Origin: Rhizobium sp. RU33A
GTDB taxonomy: Bacteria > Pseudomonadota > Alphaproteobacteria > Rhizobiales > Rhizobiaceae
Length of the DNA: 64,000 nucleotides
Direction: 5' to 3'
Assembly (NCBI RefSeq): GCF_900156055.1
Contig: NZ_FTMQ01000002.1
Location: forward strand, 310,001 to 374,000
Numbering within the stretch: the first letter of the stretch is position 1; each line of letters begins with the position of its first letter. Shown piece by piece: positions 35,175 through 44,304 of this stretch. The notes beneath the pieces were generated by a model. That model saw nothing but the letters and a program-made list of their open reading frames with translations, ran no database searches and was not told the DNA's origin. The position numbers and the translations under genes were made by a program.

Positions 35175-36157
35175 GCGGCCTCCTCCATGTAATGTGGGTC
35201 GGCAGTCGACCAGGCGATGCGGATTTCGCCTGTTTGAGGCGCGGCTTGGCCGGCTGGCAGCGAGAGCGTGAGAGCGGTCACGGCCGTGTCGACAAAGAGC
35301 TTGGTCGAGGCGCCGAGGAAACTGGTCGAGCGCACCGTCGCCTCGATGCCGCCTTCCGAGACGATCCGGATCGCTTCGGGGCGCAGGCTCGTCCAGCGGG
35401 CTTCACCGCCCAGCGCCTTCATGGCGTCCGGTGCAATCACATTCGAGGAGCCAACGAAATCGGCAACGAAGCGGGTGCGGGGGCGGTTGTAGATCTCGTG
35501 CGGTGTTCCGGCCTGGACAATCTTGCCGTCGTTGAAGACGGCGACCCGATCGGCCATGGAGAGCGCTTCGCCCTGGTCGTGGGTAACGAAGACGAAGGTG
35601 ATGCCGAGCGCCCGCTGCAGGCTCTTCAGCTCCTCCTGCATCTGTTCGCGCAGCTTCAGGTCCAGCGCGCCAAGTGGCTCATCGAGCAGGAGGACCTTGG
35701 GCTTGTTGACCAGCGCCCGGGCCAGCGCCACGCGCTGCCGCTGACCGCCGGAGAGCTGGCCGGGCTTGCGGGCGCCGTAGCCGGGGAGCTTGACCATCTC
35801 CAGCGCCTTCTCGGCCTCGCGGTGGCGTTCGGCCTTGGCCACGCCCTTGACCATCAGGCCATAGGCGACGTTGTCGAGAATGTTGAGATGCGGGAAGAGG
35901 GCATAGTCCTGGAACACCGTGTTGACGTTGCGGCGATAGGGCGGCACGCCCTCGGCTGTCTCGCCGAAGATCTCGATATGGCCCGCGGTCGGCTGTTCAA
36001 AGCCGGCAATCAGGCGCAGGCAGGTCGTCTTGCCGGAGCCCGAGGGCCCGAGCATGGCGAAGAATTCGCCTGGCTCGACGGTCAGGTCGACGGCATCGAC
36101 GGCTTTGACGCTGCCGAAATGGCGCGAGACCTTCGAGAAGGAGACGGCTGCGGACAT
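35171..36157 (-). CDS. ydcT: ABC transporter ATPase, YdcT/PotA type
   Basis: 328 residues. Walker A GPSGSGKTT (about 37-45), signature [15 protein letters not shown], Walker [13 protein letters not shown], and a short C-terminal TOBE domain. The start at 36157 (MSAAVSFSKVSRHFG) follows TGGAG; the frame is open further upstream only because it runs through the palindromic element at 36211-36336. Third role in the ydcSTUVW-type operon: energising the importer. Confidence 0.92.
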   Translation of the reverse strand: MSAAVSFSKVSRHFGSVKAVDAVDLTVEPGEFFAMLGPSGSGKTTCLRLIAGFEQPTAGHIEIFGETAEGVPPYRRNVNTVFQDYALFPHLNILDNVAYGLMVKGVAKAERHREAEKALEMVKLPGYGARKPGQLSGGQRQRVALARALVNKPKVLLLDEPLGALDLKLREQMQEELKSLQRALGITFVFVTHDQGEALSMADRVAVFNDGKIVQAGTPHEIYNRPRTRFVADFVGSSNVIAPDAMKALGGEARWTSLRPEAIRIVSEGGIEATVRSTSFLGASTKLFVDTAVTALTLSLPAGQAAPQTGEIRIAWSTADPHYMEEAA

Positions 36158-36210
36158 CAAGGACTCCAGAATTTCAGTAGGGTGCCGGCAGAAGGCCAGC
36201 GGGGGTCTGC

Positions 36211-36336
36211 ACCCTCCCCTTGAGGGGGAGGGTCGGACCGAAGGTCCGGGGTGGGGTGACCACGAGCGTTCTGTTGAACCACAGATCACCCCCACCCGCG
36301 CGTTCCGCGCGACCTCCCCCCTCAAGGGGGAGGTGG
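36211..36336. repeat. Modular palindromic intergenic element, copy A
   Basis: The element fills most of the gap between ydcS and ydcT. It comprises a hairpin at the left end (CCCTCCCC/GGGGGAGGG), the small hairpin GGACCGAAGGTCC, a GGGGTGGGGTGA/TCACCCCCACCC pairing, a hairpin CGCGCGTTCCGCGCG and a right-end hairpin (ACCTCCCCC/GGGGGAGGT). A second copy lies inverted at 61178-61287. Transcribed within the operon, it may act as an RNA stability or attenuation structure that keeps binding protein in excess. Confidence 0.75.
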
Positions 36337-36340
36337 AAGA

Positions 36341-37498
36341 TCAACGTCCGCCGATGACGCCGATGTAGTCGGAAACCCAGCGGTGGTAGGGGACGCATTC
36401 GCCCTGGCTTTCGCACTTGGAGACCGGGGTCTTCCAGAACTTGATCTGTTCGAAGTTGTCGAAGCCGTTGAGGGTGCAGCCTTCGTCGGTCAGGAGCGCA
36501 TTGCCCTTGCAAGCGGCTGGAACAGAAGGAACCGTGCCGAACCAGGCAGAGACGTCACCCTGGACCTTGGGCGAGAGCGAATGCTCCATCCACATATAGG
36601 CGCAGTTCGGGTGCTCGCTCTCGGCATGCAGCATGGTGGTGTCGGCCCAGCCGGTGACGCCTTCCTTCGGGAAGACCGATGCGACGGGCTGGTCGGCCTT
36701 CAGGAGGTTGACCTGGAAGGGCCAAGAGCCGGAGGCAACCACGCCTTCGTTCTTGAAATCGTCGATCTGGATGAAGGCGTCATGCCAGTAGCGGCTGACG
36801 AGTTGGCGCTGGCCGCGCAGCAGGTCAAGGGCTGCCTTGTACTGGTCTTCGTTCAGCTCGAAGGGGTCCTTGATGCCGAGTTCCGGCTTGTGGAACATCA
36901 GGTAGTTGGCAGCATCGGCGACATGGATCGGACCGTCATAAGCCTGGACTCGGCCCTTGTTGGACTTCCCGTCTGCGAGCGTCACTTCCTCGAATACCAC
37001 GTTCCAGCTGTCCGGGGCTTTGTCGCCAAAGGCCTGGGTGTTGTACATCAGCACGTTCGGGCCCCAGACATAGGGCGTGCCGTAGTGGACGCCGTCCTTG
37101 GTGTGCCAGGGGGCGTTCTGCAGGCGCTCGTCGATAGTGCTCCAGGAGGGGATGAGGGCGGTGTTGATCGGCTGGACGCGCTTGCCGGCGACGAGGCGGA
37201 GCGACGCGTCACCAGAGGCGGTGACGAGGTCGAAGCCGCCTTCGTTCATCAGGGCGACCATTTCATCCGAGGTGGCGGCGGTCTTTACCGAGACCATGCA
37301 GCCGGTCTTCTTTTCGAATTCGGTAACCCAGTCGAAGTTCTTGTCGGTTTCGCCGCGCTCGATATAGCCGGCCCAGGCGACGATGGAGAGCGCGCCTTCG
37401 CCAGCACCCAAAGCCTGCAATGGCTCCTGAGCGACAGCGGCGGTGGTCATGCTCAATACAGAGGCGAGGACAGTACAAGACTTCAGAAGAGATTTCAT
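36341..37498 (-). CDS. ydcS: Periplasmic substrate-binding protein, YdcS type
   Basis: 385 residues with a signal peptide (MKSLLKSCTVLASVLSMTTAAVA, cleaved before QEP). It matches E. coli YdcS in many recalled stretches: AWAGYIERGETDKNFDWV, VKTAATSDEMVALM, YDGPIHVADAA-like, VASGSWPFQVN, FPKEGVTGWADTTMLH. It should bind a polyamine-type ligand such as putrescine for the YdcTUV importer. It is the first gene of the operon; a 317-bp gap with a palindromic element separates it from the LysR gene on the same strand. Confidence 0.93.
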   Translation of the reverse strand: MKSLLKSCTVLASVLSMTTAAVAQEPLQALGAGEGALSIVAWAGYIERGETDKNFDWVTEFEKKTGCMVSVKTAATSDEMVALMNEGGFDLVTASGDASLRLVAGKRVQPINTALIPSWSTIDERLQNAPWHTKDGVHYGTPYVWGPNVLMYNTQAFGDKAPDSWNVVFEEVTLADGKSNKGRVQAYDGPIHVADAANYLMFHKPELGIKDPFELNEDQYKAALDLLRGQRQLVSRYWHDAFIQIDDFKNEGVVASGSWPFQVNLLKADQPVASVFPKEGVTGWADTTMLHAESEHPNCAYMWMEHSLSPKVQGDVSAWFGTVPSVPAACKGNALLTDEGCTLNGFDNFEQIKFWKTPVSKCESQGECVPYHRWVSDYIGVIGGR

Positions 37499-37652
37499 CG
37501 CGAGGTCTCCCGGTTGTGAGGGCCGCGTTTTGCGGCTTTATGTTCCCGGAAAGAAAGTTGCCGCGAATTAACCGCATTCGCAAATTCATTCGTCAGAATG
37601 CCGGTATCGGTTTTTCCGATGGCGGCGGACTTTCTGCTGGTTCGTGGGTATA

Positions 37653-37790
37653 CCCCTCATTCCCCTGCCGGGACCTTCTCCCCGCAGGCGGGGAGAAGGG
37701 GCAAACGGGCGGCCCCGGTGGCCTTCTCCCCGTTCACGGGGAGAAGGTGGCGGCAGCTCAGGCGCAACTTGTTGCGCCAGGGATGAGGGG
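37653..37790. repeat. RIME-like palindromic intergenic element
   Basis: The ends are CCCCTCAT (37653-37660) and ATGAGGGG. Inside are two separate hairpins, CCTTCTCCCCGC/GCGGGGAGAAGG and CCTTCTCCCCG/CGGGGAGAAGG, plus a GCGCAACTTGTTGCGC hairpin near the right end. It occupies much of the gap between ydcS and the LysR gene (37499-37815), where no gene is seen. The layout resembles RIME1 of rhizobia and the element at 50031-50144. Confidence 0.75.
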
Positions 37791-37815
37791 CTATTCTATG
37801 GCGGCTGCCAGGCGT

Positions 37816-38739
37816 TTACCGCACCCGTCCACTCCGGCTCGCCTCGGCAATTCCCACAAAATCTCGTGCCGCCTGCGGCAGGCTCGAGCCCTTCCGCCAA
37901 ACCATGCCGACCTGCACGACGGGGAGCGCGCCCGAAACGTCGCGGCTTTCGATGCGGTCGCCTTCCAGCGACCAGGGGCGGTAGACGAGATCGGGCAGGA
38001 GCGCCACGCCGGCGCCGGTCGCGACCAAGCTGCGCACGGCTTCGACCGAGCGGGTGCGGAAGGCGACATGCGGGCGGGCGCCGAGTGCCGACAAGAGCTT
38101 GCCGGTATTCTCCTCGATTTCGTCCACCGTCAGCATGATCAGCGGTTCTTTCGTGATGTCGGCAATCGAGATGATGTCCGCCGAGACCAGTGGGTGGCCG
38201 ATGGGGAGCCAGAGGCGGTAGGGCGAGGTTTCGAGGATCTCGGCCTGCAGCGCCATACGGTCGCGCAGGTTGGAGATGACCATGACGGCGACATCCAGTT
38301 CGCCACCGATCAGCAGGTGTTCGAGATAGGAGCCATTGTCTTCAATCGCCGTGACCTCGACACCCGGGCAGGCGCGGCGGTAGCGGGCAAGTAGATCTGA
38401 CAGGACGTAGCCGGCGACGAGCGAGGTGACGCCGATGTTGAGCGTGCCGCCGGTGCTATGCCGGGTTTCCGTGAAGACGTTGCGGGCATCGGACACATCG
38501 GCCAGAATCTTCGTTGCGTGGCGCAGAAACTGATGGCCGTTATAGGTAATCGTCAGGCCGCGTGGGTGGCGCTCGAAGAGTTCGACGCCGAGATCGCCCT
38601 CGAGTTCCTTGATCGCCTCGGTGACGGAAGACTGGGATATCAACAGGTTCTGAGCAGCGCGTGTCACCGATCCCTGTTCGGCGACGGCGACGAAATACTG
38701 CAACTGACGGAGGGTGAAGGCCATGGCCTTTTGAAGCAT
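37816..38739 (-). CDS. LysR-family transcriptional regulator
   Basis: 307 residues. The N-terminal winged helix-turn-helix is MAFTLRQLQYFVAVAEQGSVTRAAQNLLISQSSVTEAIKELE, a textbook LysR motif, followed by the two-lobed effector domain (about 95-300). It lies on the same strand upstream of ydcS and divergent from the DMT transporter. LysR proteins usually control a divergent neighbour, so the DMT gene is one target candidate and the ydc-type operon another. An internal ATG at 38724 is possible but its spacing from a ribosome site is poor. Confidence 0.92.
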   Translation of the reverse strand: MLQKAMAFTLRQLQYFVAVAEQGSVTRAAQNLLISQSSVTEAIKELEGDLGVELFERHPRGLTITYNGHQFLRHATKILADVSDARNVFTETRHSTGGTLNIGVTSLVAGYVLSDLLARYRRACPGVEVTAIEDNGSYLEHLLIGGELDVAVMVISNLRDRMALQAEILETSPYRLWLPIGHPLVSADIISIADITKEPLIMLTVDEIEENTGKLLSALGARPHVAFRTRSVEAVRSLVATGAGVALLPDLVYRPWSLEGDRIESRDVSGALPVVQVGMVWRKGSSLPQAARDFVGIAEASRSGRVR

Positions 38740-38800
38740 GGCGTCCGTCTGGAGGCAAGCTGGTCGAAGGGCGCCAGGCGAAAGGTTGTCAGGTTACACG

Positions 38801-38818
38801 GCAGCTATGCAAAACTGC
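38801..38818. promoter_or_regulatory. Weak candidate LysR-type site
   Basis: GCAGCTATGCAAAACTGC has GCAG/CTGC arms around ten bases and contains a T-N11-A pattern. It lies in the divergent region between the LysR gene (start 38739) and the DMT transporter (start 38910). Position favours a LysR site, but the dyad is short. Confidence 0.3.
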
Positions 38819-38909
38819 ACTAGGCAACACGCGGCCAAGGTGTAGGATTGCATCGCCCGCGCCGTTGGTTCGCCCACGGATCCCTTCTCGTGCAAAGCTT
38901 TCTCACCCC

Positions 38910-39806
38910 ATGAAATCGACGCCGCTCGGCTATCTCTTCACCTTCCTCGCCTTTTCCGTCTTTGCCATGCAGGACGGCCTTTCCAAGCACCTCGGCGAAA
39001 GCCATTCGCCGGTGCAGGTGGCCATGGTGCGTTACTGGGCCTTCGTCGCTTTCGCGCTGTTTCTTGCCGTGCGCTCGTCCGGTGGGCTGCGGGCGGCGGT
39101 GAATACAAAGCGGCCTGTCCTGCAACTCCTGCGCGGTCTCATCCTATTTTCGCAGATCCTGATCTCGATCGTCGCCTTTACCCAGGTGGGGTTGGCGGAG
39201 AGCCAGGCTATCTTTGCGGCCGGGCCGATTTTCGTGGCGCTTCTCTCCATGCCGATCCTCGGCGAAAAGGTTGGCTGGCGGCGCTGGACGGCGATCCTTT
39301 TCGGCCTCGTCGGCGTCGTCATCATGCTGGCACCCAGCGGTGATGGCTTCAATAGCTATATCTGGCTGCCATTGATCTGCGCGGTGCTAGGGGCAATCTA
39401 CGGTATTGCCACACGTCTCGTCAGTCGCGACGACCAGCCATCGACCAGCTTCTTCTATCTGGCGATCGTCGGCTTCATCGGTTCCAACCTGCTCGGACCG
39501 TTTTTCTGGACGCCGTTCACGCCCGTGGGATGGGGCCTGATGTTAGCGCTGTGTTGCACCGGCATCATCGGCCATCTTGCGCTGATCAAGGCCTATGAGA
39601 ACCTCGATGCCGTCATCGTCCAGCCGATCTCCTATTGGCAGCTGGTGCTGGGTGCGATGATTGCGGTCACCGTGTTCGGCGAAGTGTTGCGCTGGAATAC
39701 GGTCGTGGGCGCGGTCATCGTCGTCGGTGCGGGTCTCTTCACCGTCTGGCGGGAATGGGTGGTGTCGCGTCGGGCCAAGCGCGCCGAGGAAGAGGCGCGG
39801 GTGTAA
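38910..39806 (+). CDS. EamA/DMT-family transporter
   Basis: 298 residues with about ten membrane helices in two EamA repeats. The protein begins MKSTPLGYLFTFLAFSVFAMQDGLSKHLG and the second repeat ends in the ISYWQLVLGAMIAVTVFGEVL pattern typical of metabolite exporters. The substrate is unknown. It is divergent from a LysR regulator that may control it, and convergent with arsA (15 bp between stops). The start at 38910 has only a weak ribosome site. Confidence 0.9.
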   Translation: MKSTPLGYLFTFLAFSVFAMQDGLSKHLGESHSPVQVAMVRYWAFVAFALFLAVRSSGGLRAAVNTKRPVLQLLRGLILFSQILISIVAFTQVGLAESQAIFAAGPIFVALLSMPILGEKVGWRRWTAILFGLVGVVIMLAPSGDGFNSYIWLPLICAVLGAIYGIATRLVSRDDQPSTSFFYLAIVGFIGSNLLGPFFWTPFTPVGWGLMLALCCTGIIGHLALIKAYENLDAVIVQPISYWQLVLGAMIAVTVFGEVLRWNTVVGAVIVVGAGLFTVWREWVVSRRAKRAEEEARV

Positions 39807-39821
39807 GGCGCTGCGGAGGTC

Positions 39822-41591
39822 TTATTGCTCCTCAGCGATCTCTTTCAGTTCTTCCAGCCCCACCGGTGCGACAGGTCTGAAGTCCAGGCCGTAGACGCGA
39901 TCGGCGCAATCGCGCTTCACCCTTTCGATCTGTGCCTTCTCGCCCCGGATGCGGGCGCGCAGCAGCGGATCGCGGGTGCCTGTGATCGCCATCGACTTGT
40001 TGACCACCCAGCCATAGGGCGCGATGCCGGCGCGGCGCAGGTCGTCCTGCAGGGCTGATGCTTCCGAGACCGGTGTCGTCTCCGGCAGGGTGACCAGCAG
40101 GACGCGTGTATAGGCGGGGTCCTGCAGGCGCATCAGCGGGGTCACCATGCGCCCGGGAGCGTTGTCGTCCATGTGGCGTGTCATCTGGCGATGGTAGGCG
40201 CCGGTGGCGTCGAGGAGCAGAAGCGTGTGACCGGTGGGCGCGGTGTCGATGACGACGAAGCTCGAGCGCGCTTCCCCGACGACGCGGGAGAAGGCGTGGA
40301 AGACGGCGACTTCCTCGGTGCAGGGCGAGGCGAGATCCTCGCGCAGCAGGGCCTGGCCGGCGTCATCGAGATCCCGGCCCTTGGTCGACATGATCTTGTC
40401 GATGTATCGGGTCGTTTCTGCCTCGGGGTCGATGCGGTCGACCGTCAGGCCGGGCATGGCGGCGGCACCGACGACGAAGGACAGATGGGCTGCCGGATCT
40501 GTCGTCGTGAGGTGGACTGTATGGCCATGGGCGGCAAGCCCGACGGCGACGGCTGCGGCGACGGTGGTCTTGCCGACGCCGCCCTTGCCCATGACCATGA
40601 CAAGGCCCTTGCCGCTTGCCGCGATTTCGTCGACCAGCGTCGAGAGACGGGGGAGGTCGGGGCTTTCGAAGGTGTCGTCTGCGGTATCGCCGGGGGGTGT
40701 GAGGGGCGTTTCGGACAGCAGTCCGCGAAGTGCGGCAAGCCCCACCATGTCGAAGGGTTTAAGCGCAACCTCGTCGCGGGGGAGGGATGCCAGAGCGGTT
40801 GGCAGGTCAGTCAGCGCGTTCGTCTGTTCTGCCGCGAAGGCGCTCGCCACCTGATCATTTGGATCTGACGGCGTGAAGCGGCCGTTGATGGCGAGCATCT
40901 GGTTGGAAAGGCCGAGCTCGGAGAGCTCTCCGGCGGTCCGGGCGGCTTCGCGGATCGCGCCTCGATCGGCACGGGCGACGAGCACGATGGTGGTGCGGGC
41001 GGGATCGCCGAGGCATTCGAGCGCCGTGCGGAAGCGGTCTTCCTGCATCTTCAGTCCGGAATGGGGCCCAAGGCAGGAGGCACCGCGTTCATTGGCCTCC
41101 AGAAAGCCGGTCCAGGCCTTGGGCAGGCTGAGGAGCCGCAGGGTGTGGCCGGTCGGCGCCGTGTCGAAGATGATATGGTCAAACAGCGGGTTGTCATCGG
41201 CGAGCAGACCGACGAATTCGTCGAAGGCAGCAATCTCTGTGGTGCAGGCGCCGGAGAGCTGTTCGCGCACGGTGGCGCGGTCCTTGTCGGTCGCATCAGG
41301 TTCCATCTGGCCGAGCACGCGCAAACGGTAGTCTTCGGCTGCGGCTTCAGGATCAATGTTCATCGCGGACAAGCCTGGCACGCTCGGCACGGGTGTCGGA
41401 TCGCTGCCCAAATGCACGCCGAGCATTTCGTTAAGATTTGAGGCGGGGTCGGTGCTCACAAGCAGGATCTTCAGCCCCTGGTCTGCGAGCGCAATGGCGG
41501 TCGCGCAACTGAGCGAGGTCTTGCCGACGCCACCCTTGCCGGTGAAGAACAGGTGGCGGGTGGGGTTCTGAAGAAGCTTCATCGTCGACAT
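39822..41591 (-). CDS. arsA: ArsA-type tandem ATPase (arsenite pump ATPase homologue), without other ars genes
   Basis: 589 residues with two ATPase halves. The P-loops are GKGGVGKT at 18-25 and 335-342, and each half has the DTAPTGHTLRLL-type switch motif. The three arsenite-binding cysteines of E. coli ArsA (113, 172, 422) are matched by Cys116, Cys173 and Cys424, so metalloid activation is likely retained. ArsA normally drives the ArsB pump, but no arsB, arsC, arsR or arsD is nearby. The gene follows sitD on the same strand by 82 bp and may belong to the manganese transporter transcript. The start at 41591 is one of several close ATGs (41597, 41582). Confidence 0.92.
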   Translation of the reverse strand: MSTMKLLQNPTRHLFFTGKGGVGKTSLSCATAIALADQGLKILLVSTDPASNLNEMLGVHLGSDPTPVPSVPGLSAMNIDPEAAAEDYRLRVLGQMEPDATDKDRATVREQLSGACTTEIAAFDEFVGLLADDNPLFDHIIFDTAPTGHTLRLLSLPKAWTGFLEANERGASCLGPHSGLKMQEDRFRTALECLGDPARTTIVLVARADRGAIREAARTAGELSELGLSNQMLAINGRFTPSDPNDQVASAFAAEQTNALTDLPTALASLPRDEVALKPFDMVGLAALRGLLSETPLTPPGDTADDTFESPDLPRLSTLVDEIAASGKGLVMVMGKGGVGKTTVAAAVAVGLAAHGHTVHLTTTDPAAHLSFVVGAAAMPGLTVDRIDPEAETTRYIDKIMSTKGRDLDDAGQALLREDLASPCTEEVAVFHAFSRVVGEARSSFVVIDTAPTGHTLLLLDATGAYHRQMTRHMDDNAPGRMVTPLMRLQDPAYTRVLLVTLPETTPVSEASALQDDLRRAGIAPYGWVVNKSMAITGTRDPLLRARIRGEKAQIERVKRDCADRVYGLDFRPVAPVGLEELKEIAEEQ

Positions 41592-41635
41592 GGGCATCCA
41601 TCCTCGCGTTGATGGTGTGACCCTAGCCCGGTCTT

Positions 41636-41671
41636 GCCCTTGCACACTTGATCCATGCCAAGTGGAAGGGC
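41636..41671 (-). other. Stem-loop in the sitD-arsA junction
   Basis: GCCCT...CACTTG pairs with CAAGTG...AGGGC across an 8-base loop with a small internal mismatch, directly after the sitD stop. No T-run follows on the minus strand, so it could be a processing signal or partial attenuator rather than a terminator. This leaves open whether arsA is co-transcribed with sitABCD. Confidence 0.45.
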
Positions 41672-41673
41672 GA

Positions 41674-42531
41674 TCAGATGTCTTCTGCTACGGCGATGCG
41701 GTTCACGCCCCGTGCCTGCCAGAGCGTGCGGAAGAAGGCCAGAATGAAGATGCCGCTCATGATCAGCACGATCGTCGGGGCGGGGGCACTGTCGATGAAG
41801 AAACTCAGATAGATGCCCGCAAGCGAGGACGAGACCGCGACGATCACAGCCGTCACCAGCATCGTTGCATAGCGCTTCGTGAGCAGGAAGGCGATGGCGC
41901 CGGGGGCAACGAGCATGGCGACCGAGAGGATGATGCCAACGGCCTTCAAGGCGCCGACGACGACCAGCGAGAGTACGGCAAGCTGGCCGTAATGCAGGAG
42001 GCGCACTGAGAGGCCGATGGCGCGGGCGTGCTGCGGATCGAAGGCATGGGCCAGAAGATCCTTGCGCAAGACGACGAGGAACGCCGTGGCGAAGAGGGCG
42101 ATCAGGCCGGTCTCGATGAGATCCGACGGCAGCAGGCCCAGCATGTCGCCGAAGAGGATATGGTCGAGATGCACGGAGCTCTGGACCTTGACATAGAGGA
42201 CGAGGCCGAGGCCGAACATGCCGGAAAAGACGATGCCGAGGACCGTGTCTTCCTTGATGCGGCTGTTTTCCTTGATGAAGCCGGTTAGAAGCGCGCAGAC
42301 GAGGCCGGCGATGAAGGCGCCGATGGCAAGCGGAATGCCGGCGATATAGGCGATGACAACGCCGGGCAGCACCGCATGCGAGACAGCATCGCCCATCAGT
42401 GACCAGCCCTTGAGCACCAGCAGGCAGGAGAGAAGCGCCATCGGAATGGCAATCATCAGCGTGACCAGGAAAGCCGTCTGCATGAAGGGCAGCTGGAAGG
42501 GGAGGATGGCCAGTTCGAGGATATCGCTCAT
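41674..42531 (-). CDS. sitD: Manganese/iron ABC transporter permease SitD
   Basis: 285 residues of the ABC-3 metal permease family with about eight helices (LVLKGWSLMGDAVSHAVLPGVVIAYI is the conserved segment). Its start overlaps the stop of sitC (ATGA). With SitC it forms the inner-membrane channel for Mn(II), possibly also Fe(II). The frame is open upstream of 42531 but that part is antisense-like and not coding. arsA follows on the same strand. Confidence 0.92.
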   Translation of the reverse strand: MSDILELAILPFQLPFMQTAFLVTLMIAIPMALLSCLLVLKGWSLMGDAVSHAVLPGVVIAYIAGIPLAIGAFIAGLVCALLTGFIKENSRIKEDTVLGIVFSGMFGLGLVLYVKVQSSVHLDHILFGDMLGLLPSDLIETGLIALFATAFLVVLRKDLLAHAFDPQHARAIGLSVRLLHYGQLAVLSLVVVGALKAVGIILSVAMLVAPGAIAFLLTKRYATMLVTAVIVAVSSSLAGIYLSFFIDSAPAPTIVLIMSGIFILAFFRTLWQARGVNRIAVAEDI

Positions 42532-43436
42532 GCGGTCCGCTCCTCGGCTAAGCGGTGAGGCTCTGCCGTCGATGCGGAAGGCATGGGCTCCAGCGCTTCG
42601 CGGGCGCGGCTGCGGGCGGCGAGCATTCCGTGCTTCGGGGCAAACAAGAAGGCTGCGAGGAAGATGATGGTCTGCAGGACGACGATTATGCCGCCGGTTG
42701 CGCCATCGAGAAAATAGCTGGCATAGGCGCCGATGAAGCTGGTGCCGGCGCCGATGCCTAGCGCCAGCAGAATCAGCCGCTGGAAGCGGTCGGTCAGCAG
42801 ATAGGCGGTGGCACCTGGCGTGACGACCATGGCGATTACGAGGAAGGCGCCGACGGTCTGCATGGCGGCAACCGTGGAGGCCGCAAGCAGGGTGAAGAAG
42901 ATCACCTTGAGGCGTTCGGGCTTCAGGCCGATTGAGCGGGCGTGGTTCTCGTCGAAGAAGGTGACCATCAGGTCCTTCCACTTCAGCGTCAGCACGATGA
43001 GGCTGACGCCGCCGATCAGCACGAGCTGCAGCGTGTCGGCTGGCGTGATCGCGAGGATATTACCGAGCACGATGGTCTTGATGTCGATCGAAACGGGCGA
43101 GATCGAGACCATGAACAAGCCAAGGCCGAAGAAGGAAGTGAAGATCAGGCCGATGATCGCGTCTTCTTTCAGCTTGGTGCGCTGGTTGAGGAAGAGGATG
43201 GCCATCGCCGCCAGTCCACCCGACATGAAAGCTCCGAACGCAAAAGGCAGACCCAGCATATAGGCGCCGGCAACACCAGGCACGATGGCATGGGAGAGCG
43301 CATCGCCGATCAGCGACCAGCCTTTCAGCATCAGATAGGCGGAGAGAAAGCCGCAGACGCCACCGACGAGTGCACTCACCAGAATGGCGTTGCGCATGTA
43401 GTCGTAGGTGAAGGGCTCAACCAGGGTCGCGAGCAT
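42528..43436 (-). CDS. sitC: Manganese/iron ABC transporter permease SitC
   Basis: 302 residues, ABC-3 family, with the conserved [27 protein letters not shown] segment and about eight helices. A soluble C-terminal tail ([29 protein letters not shown]) is longer than in SitD. The start at 43436 ([14 protein letters not shown]) has GGGAG seven bases upstream and overlaps the end of sitB by 20 bp. Confidence 0.92.
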   Translation of the reverse strand: MLATLVEPFTYDYMRNAILVSALVGGVCGFLSAYLMLKGWSLIGDALSHAIVPGVAGAYMLGLPFAFGAFMSGGLAAMAILFLNQRTKLKEDAIIGLIFTSFFGLGLFMVSISPVSIDIKTIVLGNILAITPADTLQLVLIGGVSLIVLTLKWKDLMVTFFDENHARSIGLKPERLKVIFFTLLAASTVAAMQTVGAFLVIAMVVTPGATAYLLTDRFQRLILLALGIGAGTSFIGAYASYFLDGATGGIIVVLQTIIFLAAFLFAPKHGMLAARSRAREALEPMPSASTAEPHRLAEERTA

Positions 43437-44304
43437 CGGCGGCTCCCGGTTTCGGCTGGCCATAGATGACGAAGGGGCGTTCGTCGTCGGTGATGACGGT
43501 GACCTCCCGGCCATCGTCGTCGTCGTGCAAGTCGCGGCCGGCGAGCACGAAGTGGCGTAGCGCCCCGCCGAAGGCAGTTTTCAGGTTCGCCTCGGTGAAG
43601 GTGTCCTCGGTCTTGCCGGAGGCAATGACCGTGCCCTTGACGAAGATGGTGCGGTCGCAGAAGTCGGGGACGCTGCCGAGATTGTGGGTGGAGACCAGCA
43701 TGACGCGGCCTTCGGCGCGCAGATCCTTCATCAGGCCGATGATCTGTTCTTCGGTCGTGACGTCGACGCCGGTGAAGGGTTCGTCGAGCAGGATCACCTG
43801 GCCTTCCTGGGCGAGTGCCCTTGCCAGGAAGACGCGCTTGCGCTGGCCGCCGGAGAGCTCGCCGATCTGGCGCTTGCGGTAATCGCCCATGCCGACGCGG
43901 GCAAGCGCTTCGTCAACGAGCTGGTGATCGCGTTTCGAAGGAATGCGCAGGAAGTTCATGTGGCCGTAGCGGCCCATCATCACCACATCTTCGACGAGGA
44001 CGGGGAAGTTCCAATCGACTTCTTCCGCCTGGGGCACATAGGCGACGAGGTTTTGCTTGAGTGCCTGCTTGACGCTCATGCCGAGCACCCGGATCTCACC
44101 CGAGGCCACCGGCACAAAGCCCATGATCGCCTTGAAAAGTGTGGATTTGCCGGCGCCGTTGACGCCGACAAGTGCGGTGATCGTGCCGGGCGGGATGGCG
44201 AAGCTCGCATGACGCAAGGCTGTGTGGCCGTTGCGATAGGTCACCGTCACATCCTCTGCGGCGATGCCTTCGCGGCTGCGTCTCGTGCCCGATCCCATGA
44301 TCAT
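43417..44304 (-). CDS. sitB: Manganese/iron ABC transporter ATPase SitB
   Basis: 295 residues. Walker [10 protein letters not shown] (about 47-55), signature [15 protein letters not shown], Walker [13 protein letters not shown] and the switch His in VSTHNLGSV. The [25 protein letters not shown] stretch is typical of metal importer ATPases. The C-terminal tail has an acidic His/Asp-rich stretch ([12 protein letters not shown]). Its start overlaps the sitA stop (ATGA). Confidence 0.92.
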   Translation of the reverse strand: MIMGSGTRRSREGIAAEDVTVTYRNGHTALRHASFAIPPGTITALVGVNGAGKSTLFKAIMGFVPVASGEIRVLGMSVKQALKQNLVAYVPQAEEVDWNFPVLVEDVVMMGRYGHMNFLRIPSKRDHQLVDEALARVGMGDYRKRQIGELSGGQRKRVFLARALAQEGQVILLDEPFTGVDVTTEEQIIGLMKDLRAEGRVMLVSTHNLGSVPDFCDRTIFVKGTVIASGKTEDTFTEANLKTAFGGALRHFVLAGRDLHDDDDGREVTVITDDERPFVIYGQPKPGAADARDPG

